Assembly (NCBI RefSeq): GCF_002237555.1
Contig: NZ_CP022540.1
Span: 4,531,001 to 4,595,000 of the forward strand
Source of the DNA: Antarctobacter heliothermus
GTDB taxonomy: Bacteria > Pseudomonadota > Alphaproteobacteria > Rhodobacterales > Rhodobacteraceae
DNA: 64,000 nucleotides
Direction of reading: 5' to 3'
Numbering within the stretch: the first letter of the stretch is position 1; every line of letters begins with the position of its first letter. The translations under genes were made by a program, and so were the position numbers. Below are positions 1 through 9,261 of this stretch, piece by piece. A model generated the notes under the pieces. The model did no database searches. It saw only the letters and a list, made by a program, of their open reading frames with translations, and had not been told where the DNA came from.

Positions 1-145
1 CGGCCTCTTCCATATCATCGGGATCATTTGAGGGGATGGCATAGCCACCGCCCAGCCACTTCGCCAGATCCACATCGGCGCAGCGTTTAGAACAAAAAGG
101 CCGGTAGTCCGGGTCACTGACACGGGCGCAAATCGGACAGCTCAT
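1..145 (-). CDS. yacG: DNA gyrase inhibitor YacG, partial (C-terminus cut by window edge)
   Basis: A small zinc-binding protein; in the family it binds GyrB and inhibits DNA gyrase. The 48 visible residues hold the four-cysteine zinc site, with CPIC at residues 3-6 and CSKRC at residues 18-22, followed by the family signature ADVDLAKWL and GGYAIP. The ATG at 145 overlaps the RNase E/G stop codon (ATGA), so the two are translationally coupled at the end of the infA-maf-RNase operon. The C-terminus lies beyond base 1; the family is usually about 50-65 residues, so little is missing. Confidence 0.9.
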   Translation of the reverse strand, partial: MSCPICARVSDPDYRPFCSKRCADVDLAKWLGGGYAIPSNDPDDMEEA

Positions 146-1173
146 ATCACCTCCGTCAGGGCCACGCGGTCTCGCTTGCGCTGCAACTCCAGCAGGCCCA
201 GCGTGGTCCACCCGGCCACAACCGTCTCAATAGTCTCTGTCTTGATCGCCGCCTTGATGACGGCTTCGACCTGACGGCGGTCTTTTTTCACCATCGGCGC
301 GGGATCAACCACAATCTGACCGCCCAAGCCGCGCAGCCGCAACTGCCGGGGCAGATCGCGCAACGCGGCAATATTCGCCTTCAACCCCGCCGCGGGCGAG
401 GTATCGCCGCCGGTGTTCACATCCACCGCCACCAGAGCAGAGGTCCGCTCGATCATCATGCTGCCACCCGTGGGCAGCGCAACCTTCGGCTGGCGCAGCG
501 CCTCGACCAACTCGCCGATCTCATGCCGGGCAAAGCTGCCCTCGGCGTCGTCCACCTCTGCCGGCTGCACCCATTCCCGCCACGCCAGCGCATGGGGGCC
601 ATCGCCCTCGACCAGCATTTCGGCCTCACCCTCGACATCCGCCATCACCGCCTTGGACAGGTCCAGCATGGCAAGAATGTCATCCATCACCGCATCCGCT
701 GCATCGGGATGCGCCGAGGACCGCAGGATCAGACCAGCGCCCTCTGGCAGGCCCGCCTCTGCCAGCGTCTCGTGGGCGATTTCCAGCAGCGCATCGCGCA
801 CATCGTCGTCCCGGATCTGGCGCGAGACATTGATGCCCGGCGCGCCCGGCGTGACAATGGCATAGCGCGACTTGAACAACAGGCGCGCCGTCACCGGAAT
901 CGCCTTGCCCGGCTCCGCATAGCCCGTCACCTGCACCAGCAGCCGATCACCGGGGCTAAGGCCCTTGACCTGACGCAGAAACGCAGGCCCGTCCGGCGTG
1001 CGCAGGAACAGCCCGCCCTGCCCCTTCATGGGCCGCTCGACGATGCCGCGATAAATGGACCCCGGACGCGGCAGGTCACTGTCAATCAACAGATCCTCCA
1101 GCCGTCCGTCGACCAACAGCGCCGCCGCCTCGCGGGGGCCCCACTGGTCCAATGCAATTGTTCTGCCCTTCAT
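142..1173 (-). CDS. Ribonuclease E/G family protein (short form)
   Basis: An RNase E/G-type endoribonuclease of 343 residues, so only the catalytic core is present, without the long scaffold tail of RNase E. The catalytic Asp pair is visible: Asp251 in VAVDVNTG and Asp290 in [10 protein letters not shown], matching the metal-binding DNase I-like subdomain. An S1-like segment lies near residues 35-100. An open frame continues 33 residues upstream, but the ATG at 1173 overlaps the maf stop (ATGA) and gives the natural N-terminus MKGRTIAL. It sits between maf and yacG in what looks like one operon. Likely roles are rRNA or mRNA processing. Assignment to RNase G rather than a short RNase E paralogue is open. 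Confidence 0.88.
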   Translation of the reverse strand: MKGRTIALDQWGPREAAALLVDGRLEDLLIDSDLPRPGSIYRGIVERPMKGQGGLFLRTPDGPAFLRQVKGLSPGDRLLVQVTGYAEPGKAIPVTARLLFKSRYAIVTPGAPGINVSRQIRDDDVRDALLEIAHETLAEAGLPEGAGLILRSSAHPDAADAVMDDILAMLDLSKAVMADVEGEAEMLVEGDGPHALAWREWVQPAEVDDAEGSFARHEIGELVEALRQPKVALPTGGSMMIERTSALVAVDVNTGGDTSPAAGLKANIAALRDLPRQLRLRGLGGQIVVDPAPMVKKDRRQVEAVIKAAIKTETIETVVAGWTTLGLLELQRKRDRVALTEVI

Positions 1174-1760
1174 GACGCCGGTTTGTAGAGCGGATATCCC
1201 GCCGCTTGAAGCAGATTCGCCGTCTCTGCCAACGGCAAACCCACAACAGCGGTGAAAGACCCGTTGATCCACGGAATGAACGCGCCGGCAGGCCCCTGAA
1301 TGGCATAGCCACCGGCCTTGTCGCGCCAGTCTTCGCTGGCCAGATAGGCGTTCAGTTCCTCGTTGGACAGCATCTTCATCTTGACCTGCGTGACCACGTC
1401 CCGCTCCCAGATCTGATCGCCGCGCCGCACCGCCACCGCCGTCACGACCCGGTGCCGCCGCCCCGACAGCAGTGTCAGAAACTGCGCCGCTTCCTTTTCA
1501 TCCGCAGGTTTGCCCAGAATGCGACGGCCCAGCGCCACGGTCGTATCCGCCGACAGCACGATCTCATCCGCGTCAGAGGGAATCGCCTGCGCCTTTTCAC
1601 GCGCCAACCGCACGCAATAGGGGCGCGGCAGCTCACCCTTTTTGGGGTCTTCGTCGATGTCGGGCGAGCGGATATCGTCGGCGGTCACCCCCAGCTGCGC
1701 CAGCAATTCGCGGCGGCGTGGGCTACCAGAGCCAAGGATCAGTTTGGGACGGTCGGTCAT
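1170..1760 (-). CDS. maf: Maf family nucleotide pyrophosphatase
   Basis: A Maf/HAM1-fold nucleoside triphosphate pyrophosphatase of 196 residues, the normal family length. Such enzymes hydrolyse non-canonical or specific nucleotides to the monophosphate and are linked to house-cleaning and septum regulation. The N-terminal motif [10 protein letters not shown] (residues 10-19) and the catalytic Asp72 in SADTTV are present, as is the later [10 protein letters not shown] segment. The TGA overlaps the start of the RNase E/G gene by four bases. infA lies 136 bp upstream on the same strand, the usual alphaproteobacterial order. Substrate preference (dTTP/UTP type versus 7-methyl-GTP type) cannot be judged by eye. 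Confidence 0.93.
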   Translation of the reverse strand: MTDRPKLILGSGSPRRRELLAQLGVTADDIRSPDIDEDPKKGELPRPYCVRLAREKAQAIPSDADEIVLSADTTVALGRRILGKPADEKEAAQFLTLLSGRRHRVVTAVAVRRGDQIWERDVVTQVKMKMLSNEELNAYLASEDWRDKAGGYAIQGPAGAFIPWINGSFTAVVGLPLAETANLLQAAGYPLYKPAS

Positions 1761-1896
1761 GGCGGCGTGCCTTATAGCGAAACTCTGGCACGCGCCCTAT
1801 CGCGCCCGGCGTCCGGACGCAAATTGTCTTGGCCGCGCGGCATCGCGCGCGTCCGGTCCGCAGCGGGCGCCAGATCGCGTCCGCCGCTGGAACGGC

Positions 1897-2115
1897 TTAC
1901 TTAAAGCGGTAGTTGATGCGCCCCTTGGTCAGATCGTAGGGGGTCATCTCAACTTGTACCTTGTCGCCTGCGAGGACACGGATGCGGTTCTTGCGCATCT
2001 TTCCTGCCGTATGTGCGATGATCTCATGGCCGTTTTCTAGCTCGACCCGGAACGTCGCGTTCGGCAGGAGTTCCTTCACGACACCGGGAAATTCGAGCGT
2101 ATCTTCCTTGGCCAT
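1897..2115 (-). CDS. infA: Translation initiation factor IF-1
   Basis: A 72-residue S1/OB-fold protein, exactly the family length. IF-1 binds the ribosomal A site on the 30S subunit and works with IF-2 and IF-3. The recognisable path [30 protein letters not shown] and GRINYRFK spans the whole protein. A good ribosome site lies just ahead (GGAGAG on the minus strand). It heads the infA-maf-RNase-yacG cluster and is separated from the nitrilase gene upstream by about 80 bp, which probably contains its promoter. Confidence 0.98.
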   Translation of the reverse strand: MAKEDTLEFPGVVKELLPNATFRVELENGHEIIAHTAGKMRKNRIRVLAGDKVQVEMTPYDLTKGRINYRFK

Positions 2116-2196
2116 GGTCTCTCCTGAATCGAAAACCGCGCTCTCGGCGCGGCGGGCGCAATATGAGCCTGTCGCGCGGGGTTTTCAAGTCACAAA

Positions 2197-3081
2197 CTAG
2201 CGCAGGACTGTTACATCCACCGCGTCATCGCGTCCCAACTGGTCATTCCAGTGGGCTTTGTTCAGGGTGACACCCTCCTGCCGGACATGTGCGATGGCGT
2301 CAAGATCGACCTCGGCATAGGTCCAGCCCGGCACGTTCAACGCGCCCTCTGCCAGAATACCCGTGGCCGGAAATCCCACATCCGGCGGCCCAAACACGGC
2401 CCCCCGCCCGACGCTTTCGTCGATCGACTGGCTCCAGTCCGCGGTGCCCACAACAGAGGACATGATGGCCACGCATTGCGCCTCCAGCGCGCGGGCCTGC
2501 GCGCCAATCCTGACCCGCGAATGCCCTGACAAGGCCTCAGTGACCGATGGCACCAACAGAATATCTACGTCGCGCAACGCACGGCCCAACAAGGGAAATT
2601 CACTGTCGTAGCAGATCAGGATACCGATCTTGCCCAGCGCGGTTTCGAACAGCCGCAGAGGGCCACCGGAGGCAATATTCCACTCCTCCCGCTCGAACCG
2701 GGTCATGATCTGCTTGTCCTGCACGCCCATCCCCCCGGTCGGCGTGAACAACCGCGCGCGATTGACAGGCCGCGCCGCCACCGATGGGTCGATAACGGGC
2801 GCCGAAGCGGCAAGGATATGCACGCCGAACCGCCCCGCCAGATCCGAATGCAGCGCATCCACCGCCGGGATTCGCGCGGCCACCGCATGTATCGACGCCT
2901 CAAGATCCAGCGCCACATCGCGCCCGTCCAGCGTCGCCAGTTCCATCGCGCCATACTCTGGAAACACCAAAAGCTGCGCGCCCGACCCGGCCGCCTCGCT
3001 CACCCATTGCTTCAGCTTGGCGACATAAGCATCCCAATCCGCAAGAAAATCCGCCGGGTAAGACGCTGTTGCGACTTTCAT
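2197..3081 (-). CDS. Carbon-nitrogen hydrolase (nitrilase superfamily)
   Basis: A 294-residue cytoplasmic nitrilase-superfamily amidase or nitrilase. The Glu-Lys-Cys triad is visible: Glu42 in VFPEYGAMEL, Lys123 in VQDKQIMTRF and Cys157 in ILICYDSEFP. These enzymes hydrolyse non-peptide C-N bonds; the substrate here is unknown. It lies 12 bp downstream of the GNAT gene start region on the same strand, so it is the last gene of a short group: NTF2-like, GNAT, hydrolase. This group splits the usual phosphatase-infA adjacency of Roseobacter genomes, so it may be a lineage-specific insertion. Confidence 0.87.
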   Translation of the reverse strand: MKVATASYPADFLADWDAYVAKLKQWVSEAAGSGAQLLVFPEYGAMELATLDGRDVALDLEASIHAVAARIPAVDALHSDLAGRFGVHILAASAPVIDPSVAARPVNRARLFTPTGGMGVQDKQIMTRFEREEWNIASGGPLRLFETALGKIGILICYDSEFPLLGRALRDVDILLVPSVTEALSGHSRVRIGAQARALEAQCVAIMSSVVGTADWSQSIDESVGRGAVFGPPDVGFPATGILAEGALNVPGWTYAEVDLDAIAHVRQEGVTLNKAHWNDQLGRDDAVDVTVLR

Positions 3082-3093
3082 CTCAAATCCCTC

Positions 3094-3675
3094 TCAAAGT
3101 GGCCGCATCCAGACCTGCAACGGCTTGGCGGTTTCTGCAACCTCACCAATGTCCTTCCACCGAAACGTCGCCACCGCCCCGGCCAAAGGCGCATAGCCCC
3201 GCTTGCGCCAGAACGGATCCAGCGGCGCATACCCCTCGGGCCGCAGCGGATGATCCACAGGCCGCACCACCCCGCAAAACGCACAGTACCGCCGGTTCAA
3301 CGCCCGCCCATGCGCCTCTCGCAGATCAAAAAAGCGATGCCCGATCCCGCGCCCCCGGTATTCCGGCAACAGCACCGACTCGGCACAATAAAACACATCG
3401 CCCAGATCATACCCCGTGCCCGCAAAGGCTCCGGCAAAGTCATCAGCATGGTCCTCCATGGGCGTGCCCGTGGCCGCCCCAACCAACCGAGACCCGTCAA
3501 ACGCCCCAACAAGAACCGCCCCCGGACTGTCCCGGTAGGTCTGCAAGTACCCGCGCTCATAGTCCAGATCCCCATCATACAGATAGGGAAAGGCGCGAAA
3601 CACCGCGATTCGCAGCCGCGCCACGTCCTCCAGCGCCGCCTCCAGCGCGCGCCCGGTCAGCACCTTGACCCGCAT
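3094..3675 (-). CDS. GNAT family N-acetyltransferase
   Basis: A 193-residue GNAT-fold acyltransferase. The acetyl-CoA pyrophosphate loop appears as LLPEYRGRGIGHRFFD around residues 102-117. The C-terminal half carries FWRKRGYAPLAG, typical of the final strands of the fold. The acceptor is unknown. Its ATG at 3675 overlaps the stop of the upstream NTF2-like gene by one base (TGATG), so the two are coupled, and the nitrilase-family gene follows after 12 bp. Co-transcription with a C-N hydrolase suggests small-molecule amine or amide chemistry, but that is only inference. Confidence 0.85.
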   Translation of the reverse strand: MRVKVLTGRALEAALEDVARLRIAVFRAFPYLYDGDLDYERGYLQTYRDSPGAVLVGAFDGSRLVGAATGTPMEDHADDFAGAFAGTGYDLGDVFYCAESVLLPEYRGRGIGHRFFDLREAHGRALNRRYCAFCGVVRPVDHPLRPEGYAPLDPFWRKRGYAPLAGAVATFRWKDIGEVAETAKPLQVWMRPL

Positions 3676-4076
3676 CAGGACACCTGCTGCAACCAGTCCG
3701 CAAGGTTGTAGTACGTCACAACGCGGGTGATCTTGCCGCCCTCGACCGAGAAAAACGACCCCGCCGGCAGGCGGTACGTCTGCCCCTGCGCCTCGGGCAG
3801 CCCCTCATCGGTCGCCAGATAAGTGCCGTTGACGATATACTCTGCCGCCGCCCGCGCCCCGCCCTCTGCCTCAAAGATCACCATATCGGTCAGCTCTTCG
3901 CGGTAGCACCGGCTCATATGGTCACAAAACGCCGCGAACTTATCCTTGCCGACCCGCACCTGCCCCTCGTTGACGTGATGCGCCACATCATCGGACAGAC
4001 AGGCCAACATCCCCGCCGTGTCCCCGGCGTTGAAGGCCGCAAAATACCCCGCCACCACGTCTTTCGCCGTTGCCAT
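3675..4076 (-). CDS. NTF2-like / SnoaL-type ketosteroid-isomerase-fold protein
   Basis: A 133-residue cone-fold protein of the SnoaL/NTF2-like superfamily. Family traits visible are the N-terminal helix pattern VVAGYFAAFNAGDTAGML, the strand DDVAHHVNEGQ, and the late segment GSFFSVEGGKITRVVTYYN. Members are small isomerases, hydrolases or binding proteins; no specific activity can be claimed. A GTG at 4082 extends the frame by two residues, but the ATG at 4076 gives the commoner N-terminus. It heads the NTF2-GNAT-nitrilase group and is translationally coupled to the GNAT gene. The phosphatase gene's stop lies about 50 bp upstream. Confidence 0.8.
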   Translation of the reverse strand: MATAKDVVAGYFAAFNAGDTAGMLACLSDDVAHHVNEGQVRVGKDKFAAFCDHMSRCYREELTDMVIFEAEGGARAAAEYIVNGTYLATDEGLPEAQGQTYRLPAGSFFSVEGGKITRVVTYYNLADWLQQVS

Positions 4077-4128
4077 CCACACACCCCCTGTTTCTTCTCT
4101 GTAAAAATACCCAAGACTCCGACCTGCC

Positions 4129-4575
4129 TCAGGCCGTGTCCCATGCCCCGGTCAACCGCGACACCAGCTGGTCGCGCGTCTGCCGAAAGGCGTTCAGCTT
4201 TTGCTCACGCGTCTCGCCGATCCCCGTCGGGTCCATCACCGGCCAGTATTCCACCGTCAGATGGTAAAACCGCGTCAGATCCAGCGCCCGCCGCTGCGAG
4301 GCCGTCGACAGCGTGACGATCAGGTCAAAGCCGGACAGCATCTCGCCCATCTGCTCCATCTCCTCAAAGCTGCGCGAGCGGTGGCGTTCCAGCTCCACCT
4401 CGATCTCGCGACAGGCGGCGATGGCAAAGCCGTTGATTTCCAGATCGTTCATCACGCCGACGGACTGCACATAGGTCTCAGTGCCGTACAGCTTTTTCAT
4501 GATCCCTTCGGCCATCGGCGACCGAACTGCATTGTGATCGCAGGCGAACAGCACCGACTGCGGCAACTCCGGCAT
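4129..4575 (-). CDS. Low-molecular-weight phosphotyrosine phosphatase family protein
   Basis: A 148-residue LMW-PTP-fold enzyme. The phosphate-binding loop CX5R is CDHNAVRS, with nucleophile Cys12 and Arg18. The general-acid Asp lies in the later PVMDPTG loop. The fold is shared by protein tyrosine phosphatases and thioredoxin-coupled arsenate reductases; the loop alone does not separate them. The frame stays open upstream through the UPF0262 gene, but the ATG at 4575 starts one base after the UPF0262 stop, so the two form an operon. This UPF0262-phosphatase pair is common in Rhodobacterales downstream of hisD. Confidence 0.87.
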   Translation of the reverse strand: MPELPQSVLFACDHNAVRSPMAEGIMKKLYGTETYVQSVGVMNDLEINGFAIAACREIEVELERHRSRSFEEMEQMGEMLSGFDLIVTLSTASQRRALDLTRFYHLTVEYWPVMDPTGIGETREQKLNAFRQTRDQLVSRLTGAWDTA

Positions 4576-4576
4576 C

Positions 4577-5056
4577 TCAGCCCCCGAAATGCAGCACGCA
4601 GACCAGGGTGAACAGCCGCCGCGCGGTATCGTCGTCGACCTCCACCTTGCCCTCCAGCCGCTCTTGCAGAATGCGCGCACCCTCATTGTGAATGCCGCGC
4701 CGCGCCATGTCGATGGTCTCGATCTGGCTGGGCGGCAGCGTTTTCACTGCGTCGAAATAGCTTTTGCAGATTTGAAAGTAGTCTTTGACCACCTGCCGAA
4801 ACGGCGACAGCGACAGATGGAATTCCGCTGCCTTTTCATGGCTTTCCGCCGACACGTCAAAGACCAGCCGTTTGTCCCGGATCGACAGGCCAACATGGTA
4901 CGGCCCCTGCGGCACCGGCCTGTCCTCCCGCGCGGGCAGGACAAAGGAGTTTTCCTCCATCAGATCGAACATCGCCACGCGACGCTCTTGTTCAATCTCC
5001 GGCGTTGGCGGCGGCAGATTGGCGTCGTCCAGTTCGATATGTGCGATGCGGGTCAT
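4577..5056 (-). CDS. UPF0262 family protein
   Basis: A 159-residue protein matching the conserved alphaproteobacterial UPF0262 family in length and in segments such as SFVLPAREDRPVPQGPYHV, FHLSLSPFRQVVKDYF and DMARRGIHNEGA. Its function is unknown. It is cytoplasmic, with no signal peptide or membrane segment. The stop sits one base before the phosphatase start codon, implying co-translation. Upstream, arsC ends 119 bp away on the same strand. In relatives this gene normally follows hisD directly; here arsC is placed between them. Confidence 0.9.
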   Translation of the reverse strand: MTRIAHIELDDANLPPPTPEIEQERRVAMFDLMEENSFVLPAREDRPVPQGPYHVGLSIRDKRLVFDVSAESHEKAAEFHLSLSPFRQVVKDYFQICKSYFDAVKTLPPSQIETIDMARRGIHNEGARILQERLEGKVEVDDDTARRLFTLVCVLHFGG

Positions 5057-5175
5057 GGGAGGGCATCCTGAAAGCTCAAATTCGGCTTAGCGCGGCCTGC
5101 GCGCGGGGGCAATGCTACGAACTGGCGATAGACATCACCGCCCCCAAGGTTTGCAACAAAGACGCAATAGCCGCC

Positions 5176-5538
5176 TTAGCCCTCTGCTCCGGGTAGCAGG
5201 TCCGACACCCGCTCTGGCGGACGGCACAGGCGCACGCCTTTGGGTGAGCAGACAATCGGCCGCTCCACCAGTTCCGGATGCGCCACCATCGCGTCAAGGA
5301 TCGCGTCAGGCGATACCCCCGCATCGGTCAGCCCCAATTCCTTGGCCGCACCGCGCGCAGTGCGCAGCGCCTCGGAGGGCTCCAGCCCCGCGACCGCGAA
5401 CAGCGCCTGCAACTGCGGCTTGGTCCAGCCGGTGGTCAGATAGGGCACCACAACCGGATCGACACCCGCTGCGCGGATCAGGTCCAGCGTCTCGCGCGAC
5501 TTGGAACACTTGGGATTGTGAAAAATGACAACGGCCAT
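5176..5538 (-). CDS. arsC: Arsenate reductase ArsC, glutaredoxin-coupled type
   Basis: A 120-residue thioredoxin-fold protein of the ArsC/Spx family. The catalytic segment is HNPKCSKSRETL, with Cys11 and Arg15. The C-terminal part has ELVERPIVCSPKGVRLCRPP, the usual arsenate reductase ending in which the RPI loop contacts substrate. The proposed reaction reduces arsenate to arsenite with glutathione and glutaredoxin. No arsenite exporter or ArsR regulator is adjacent, so a general ArsC-family (YffB-like) role is also possible. The gene starts 9 bp downstream of the hisD stop and is probably co-transcribed with it. Confidence 0.85.
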   Translation of the reverse strand: MAVVIFHNPKCSKSRETLDLIRAAGVDPVVVPYLTTGWTKPQLQALFAVAGLEPSEALRTARGAAKELGLTDAGVSPDAILDAMVAHPELVERPIVCSPKGVRLCRPPERVSDLLPGAEG

Positions 5539-5547
5539 GGCCCCCTC

Positions 5548-6849
5548 CTAACGGTTGAGCTTGTCCAGACGCGCGGTAACGCTCAACCCGTGCGCCTCTA
5601 GGCTTTCCGACCGCGCCAGCACCTCGGCCGCCGGGCCAATGGCGCGCAGCGCCTCGGGCGTCATCCGCGCCATCGTAGTGCGCTTGACGAAATCCATCAC
5701 GCTCAGGCCGGACGAGAACCGGGCTGACCGTGCCGTGGGCAAGACGTGGTTCGGCCCGCCGACATAGTCGCCGATGGCCTCGGGCGTCCACTGGCCAAGA
5801 AAGATCGCCCCGGCGTGGACGCATTTGTCCGCCAGCGCCTCGGGTTCGGCCACACACAGCTCAAGGTGTTCCGGCGCAATCCGGTTCGACAGGCGCGCCG
5901 CCTCGTCCAGATCGGCCACGGTGATCACCGCGCCATAGTCACGCCATGACGCACCGGCGATGGCCCGTCGCTCCAGCGTTTGCAGGCGCTTGTCCACCGC
6001 CTCGGCCACCGCGCGGCCAAATTCGGCATCCGTGGTGATCAGCAGCGATTGCGCGCTTTCGTCGTGCTCCGCTTGGCTCATCAGGTCCAGCGCGATCCAG
6101 TCGGGATCGTTTTCACCGTCCGCAATGACCAAGATCTCTGACGGGCCGGCGATCATGTCGATGCCGACTTTGCCAAACACCCGCCGTTTCGCAGCGGCGA
6201 CAAAGGCATTGCCCGGTCCGGTGATCTTGTCCACCGGCGGAATGCTCTGTGTTCCATAGGCCAGCGCCGCAATCGCCTGCGCGCCGCCGATGCGGTAAAT
6301 CTCATCCACCCCGGCAATCCGCGCCGCCAATAGCACCGCCGGGTTCACCACCCCGTCCGGCGTCGGCACGCAGATGGCCAGCCGTTCGACCCCGGCCACC
6401 TTGGCAGGGATCGCATTCATCAGCACGGATGAGGGGTAGGACGCTAATCCGCCCGGCACATAAAGGCCCGCCGCCGAGACCGCCGACCAGCGCCAGCCCA
6501 GTGTCGCGCCCTCCGGGTCGGTCCAGCTTTGATCCTGCGGCATCTGGCGGACGTGATAGGCGCGGATGCGTTCGGCGGCGGTTTCCAGCGCCTGCCGCTC
6601 CGGGTCCGCCACCTGTCCGCAATAGTGTTCGATCTCGGCCTCAGAGAACCGCAGCCCCGCCGCGTCCAGTTCCAGCCGGTCGAATTTCGCCGTCAGCTCC
6701 AACACCGCCACGTCGCCGCGTGCGCGCACATCGGCGATGATGTCTGCCACGACGGCATCAACGTCCGGGCTGTCCTCACGTTTGGCCCCCAACAGCGCCT
6801 GAAAGGCGGCCTCAAAACCGTCCTGACGGCTGTCCAGAAATACGGGCAT
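5548..6849 (-). CDS. hisD: Histidinol dehydrogenase
   Basis: A 433-residue enzyme for the last two steps of histidine synthesis, oxidising L-histidinol to L-histidine with two NAD+. Family landmarks include YVPGGLASYPSSVLMNAIPA, KITGPGNAFVAAAKRRVFG, DMIAGPSEILVIAD, LMSQAEHDESAQ and GGPNHVLPTARSARF; the Gln-His and zinc-site residues of the family lie in these stretches. The frame extends 15 codons upstream, but the ATG at 6849 follows a strong ribosome site (GGAGGGG), giving MPVFLDSRQDG. It stands upstream of arsC and downstream of DUF2948, with a 137 bp gap that contains a CtrA-like half-site pair. Confidence 0.97.
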   Translation of the reverse strand: MPVFLDSRQDGFEAAFQALLGAKREDSPDVDAVVADIIADVRARGDVAVLELTAKFDRLELDAAGLRFSEAEIEHYCGQVADPERQALETAAERIRAYHVRQMPQDQSWTDPEGATLGWRWSAVSAAGLYVPGGLASYPSSVLMNAIPAKVAGVERLAICVPTPDGVVNPAVLLAARIAGVDEIYRIGGAQAIAALAYGTQSIPPVDKITGPGNAFVAAAKRRVFGKVGIDMIAGPSEILVIADGENDPDWIALDLMSQAEHDESAQSLLITTDAEFGRAVAEAVDKRLQTLERRAIAGASWRDYGAVITVADLDEAARLSNRIAPEHLELCVAEPEALADKCVHAGAIFLGQWTPEAIGDYVGGPNHVLPTARSARFSSGLSVMDFVKRTTMARMTPEALRAIGPAAEVLARSESLEAHGLSVTARLDKLNR

Positions 6850-6986
6850 CGGCCCCTCCAAGAGTTCCCGGTCACATCGACGGCGTCTGCGCAAACCTTA
6901 ACAGTAGGTAAAACCGTCTCTGTAACCCATTGATTTCAGGTGGGCGGGGATCTGTCCACGCGTGGACAGCCTGTGCGGCCTTCCGC

Positions 6987-7466
6987 TCAGGCCCCATGAT
7001 CCGGCAGCTTGCGCGAGGGGGCCACATAGGGCCGCGTCACGTCCCGCAGCGACACCTCCAGCGCCTCCACCTTCGCCTGCATGGCCCCGTCCCCGGCCAG
7101 CGTCAGAACCACCGCCCCGTCCGCATCCTCGCCCGGTTCAAAACTGATCGCCAGCACCTGAAGGATCATGTCCTTGTCCGATCTGTCGACCCCCTGGCTC
7201 GCCACGCCCAAAACGTTGTCGATCACCAAAAGCGATTGCACCCGCTCCACCGGACGGCCCCGTTTCTTCGCGGCCTCCACATCCTCCCAACGGATGCGGT
7301 TCAACAACAGACCCAGCCGCCGCTTCGACGCCTGCCAACGAATCTCCGTCACCGGCAGGACCGCGTCCTGCACGAGGCTGGAGATCACCTGCAAATCCTC
7401 GACGTCCAAAGCACCCAGATTCAATGGCCGCTCACCACCATCCTCGAAACGCGCGTCCTCGGTCAT
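6987..7466 (-). CDS. DUF2948 family protein
   Basis: A 159-residue conserved alphaproteobacterial protein of unknown function. It has no signal peptide or transmembrane segment. Conserved-looking parts are [32 protein letters not shown] residues 50-65 and the [14 protein letters not shown] strand. Its ATG overlaps the murA TGA by four bases, so murA and this gene are translationally coupled. The murA-DUF2948-hisD order is typical of Rhodobacterales. The coupling to cell wall synthesis is positional only. Confidence 0.85.
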   Translation of the reverse strand: MTEDARFEDGGERPLNLGALDVEDLQVISSLVQDAVLPVTEIRWQASKRRLGLLLNRIRWEDVEAAKKRGRPVERVQSLLVIDNVLGVASQGVDRSDKDMILQVLAISFEPGEDADGAVVLTLAGDGAMQAKVEALEVSLRDVTRPYVAPSRKLPDHGA

Positions 7467-8734
7467 ATGCCCTTGATCCGTTCGATTTTGGCGCCCAGCG
7501 CCGACAGCTTGTCCTCGACGTTCTCATAGCCGCGATCCAGATGGTAGACCCGGTTCACCACCGTCTCACCCTCGGCCGCCAAACCGGCAAGGATCAGCGA
7601 CACGCTGGCGCGCAGGTCCGTCGCCATCACGGGCGCACCTTTCAACCGCTCCACCCCAGACACCTTGGCGGTGCCGCCATGCACGTCGATCCGCGCGCCC
7701 ATCCGGATCAGTTCGGGCGCATGCATGAAGCGGTTCTCAAAGATCTTTTCCTCCAGCAACGACTCGCCCTCGGCGGTGCACAGCAACGCCATCATCTGTG
7801 CCTGCAAATCCGTCGGAAAGCCCGGGAACGGCTCTGTCGTCACATCCACGGCGCGCACCCGGTCAGTCCTGCGCCGCACCTTTAGCCCGGCAGGCGTTTC
7901 TTCGACGTCGATACCGGCGGCATCCAGCTTTTCACAAAAGGCCGATACCAGATCGATCCGCCCGCCAAGGCAGGTCACCTCACCGCCGCAAATCGCCGGG
8001 ACCAGCATGTAGGTCCCCAGTTCGATCCGGTCAGTCACAACCGCGTGCGTCGCCCCGCCCAGTCGGTCAACGCCCTGAATCGTGATGGTCGAGGTGCCCT
8101 CGCCGTCGATCTGCGCGCCCATCTGGCGCAGGCACTGCGCCAGATCGACGATCTCCGGCTCGCGGGCCGCATTCTTCAGCACTGTGGTGCCCTTGGCCAG
8201 CGTCGCCGCCATCAGCGCGTTTTCCGTGGCCCCCACCGACACAAACGGGAAATCGACCACACCGCCGCGCAACCCGCCCGCAGGCGCCTTGGCGTGCACA
8301 TAGCCGTCGCGCAAGTCCAGTTCCGCGCCCATCGCCTCCAACGCCTTGAGGTGCAGATCGACCGGGCGCGCGCCAATCGCGCAGCCCCCCGGCAACGAGA
8401 CCTCGGCATAGCCAAACCGCGCCAGCAGCGGTCCCAGCACAAGGATCGAGGCGCGCATCTTGCGCACAATGTCATATTCGGCGCGCTGCGTGGTCAACCC
8501 GTGCGACGACATCGCCAGCACCTTGCCATTCGCCAATGTCGAGACCTCGGCCCCGAGCGACTGCAGCAGCAACGTCATGGTGCGAATGTCCGAGAGGCGC
8601 GGCGCGTTTGTCAGCGTCAAAGGCTCTTCGCTGAGCAGGGTCGCTGGCATCAGCGTCAGGCAGGCATTCTTGGCCCCCGCGATGGGAATATCCCCGTTCA
8701 GCGGGCCATTCCCGGTCACAACAATCGAATCCAT
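7463..8734 (-). CDS. murA: UDP-N-acetylglucosamine 1-carboxyvinyltransferase
   Basis: A 423-residue MurA, the first committed enzyme of peptidoglycan synthesis, transferring enolpyruvate from phosphoenolpyruvate to UDP-GlcNAc in the cytoplasm. The active-site cysteine is present as Cys118 in [15 protein letters not shown], the loop attacked by fosfomycin. The N-terminal [17 protein letters not shown] and the C-terminal [17 protein letters not shown] are also diagnostic. An in-frame extension of 32 Arg-rich residues runs upstream through the previous gene, but the ATG at 8734 gives the normal N-terminus. It overlaps the DUF2948 start by four bases. Confidence 0.98.
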   Translation of the reverse strand: MDSIVVTGNGPLNGDIPIAGAKNACLTLMPATLLSEEPLTLTNAPRLSDIRTMTLLLQSLGAEVSTLANGKVLAMSSHGLTTQRAEYDIVRKMRASILVLGPLLARFGYAEVSLPGGCAIGARPVDLHLKALEAMGAELDLRDGYVHAKAPAGGLRGGVVDFPFVSVGATENALMAATLAKGTTVLKNAAREPEIVDLAQCLRQMGAQIDGEGTSTITIQGVDRLGGATHAVVTDRIELGTYMLVPAICGGEVTCLGGRIDLVSAFCEKLDAAGIDVEETPAGLKVRRRTDRVRAVDVTTEPFPGFPTDLQAQMMALLCTAEGESLLEEKIFENRFMHAPELIRMGARIDVHGGTAKVSGVERLKGAPVMATDLRASVSLILAGLAAEGETVVNRVYHLDRGYENVEDKLSALGAKIERIKGI

Positions 8735-8741
8735 ACCTGTC

Positions 8742-8912
8742 CTAGTCCTCGTTCGGCGGCGTGCTCTTGTCCTGAGACGTGGCGTCCGCCGGTGTCTTTC
8801 GGGCCCGGGCCTGCGCCTTGCGGCGCGCAAGATTGGCTTTCAGCGCCGCTTTCAGCCGCGCTTCCTTGTCGTCAGTCCCGCCCTGCCCGCGTTGTGTGCC
8901 CTGCCGCTTCAT
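8742..8912 (-). CDS. Small basic protein upstream of murA
   Basis: A 56-residue protein, very rich in Lys, Arg, Ala and Gln, with segments [19 protein letters not shown] and a Pro/Thr/Asp-rich tail. A small protein of this pattern stands just ahead of murA in many Rhodobacterales, and here the stop is 7 bp from the murA start. The ATG at 8912 is chosen because the basic core begins there; a TTG at 9002 would add 30 residues of non-conserved-looking sequence. There is no clear ribosome site at 8912, so the start is uncertain. Function unknown. Confidence 0.55.
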   Translation of the reverse strand: MKRQGTQRGQGGTDDKEARLKAALKANLARRKAQARARKTPADATSQDKSTPPNED

Positions 8913-9186
8913 GGCGCGGGTGTACCGCAGCCGGGAAACCGGGTCCAGCCCGGGACACAGCCCACGATACGGAACCGGCTCGACATCGGTTGATTTTTCC
9001 AATCGACCTCTTGCGTGGTCCGAAAATTGGGTCTAAGAGGCCCGCCACACGCTGCTGTCGTCCAACGGCAAAGCCCCTCCTGATTGCGGGTCGGTCCTGC
9101 GGGCAAAGGCAGATGTATCCCAAGGGCTGTTCCAGAGCCCGCCTGCACCGGGGTAACGCCCGCGCTAGCGATCTGGAAAACAAGAT

Positions 9187-9261
9187 GCTGTGGTAGCTCA
9201 GTGGTAGAGCACACCCTTGGTAAGGGTGAGGTCGAGAGTTCAATCCTCTCTCACAGCACCA
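9187..9261 (+). tRNA. tRNA-Thr (GGT anticodon)
   Basis: A 75-base cloverleaf folds cleanly. The acceptor stem GCTGTGG pairs with TCACAGC, with one G-T. The D arm is GCTC/GAGC. The anticodon stem CACCC/GGGTG encloses loop TTGGTAA, so the anticodon is GGT. The T arm GAGAG/CTCTC holds TTCAATC. The terminal CCA is encoded at 9259-9261. It is divergent from the murA operon. The 720 bp after it contain no confident gene. Confidence 0.97.

Noticed and set aside
8045..9196. 383-codon plus-strand frame over murA and the tRNA region
   Set aside because: Antisense to murA and running into the tRNA; no support.
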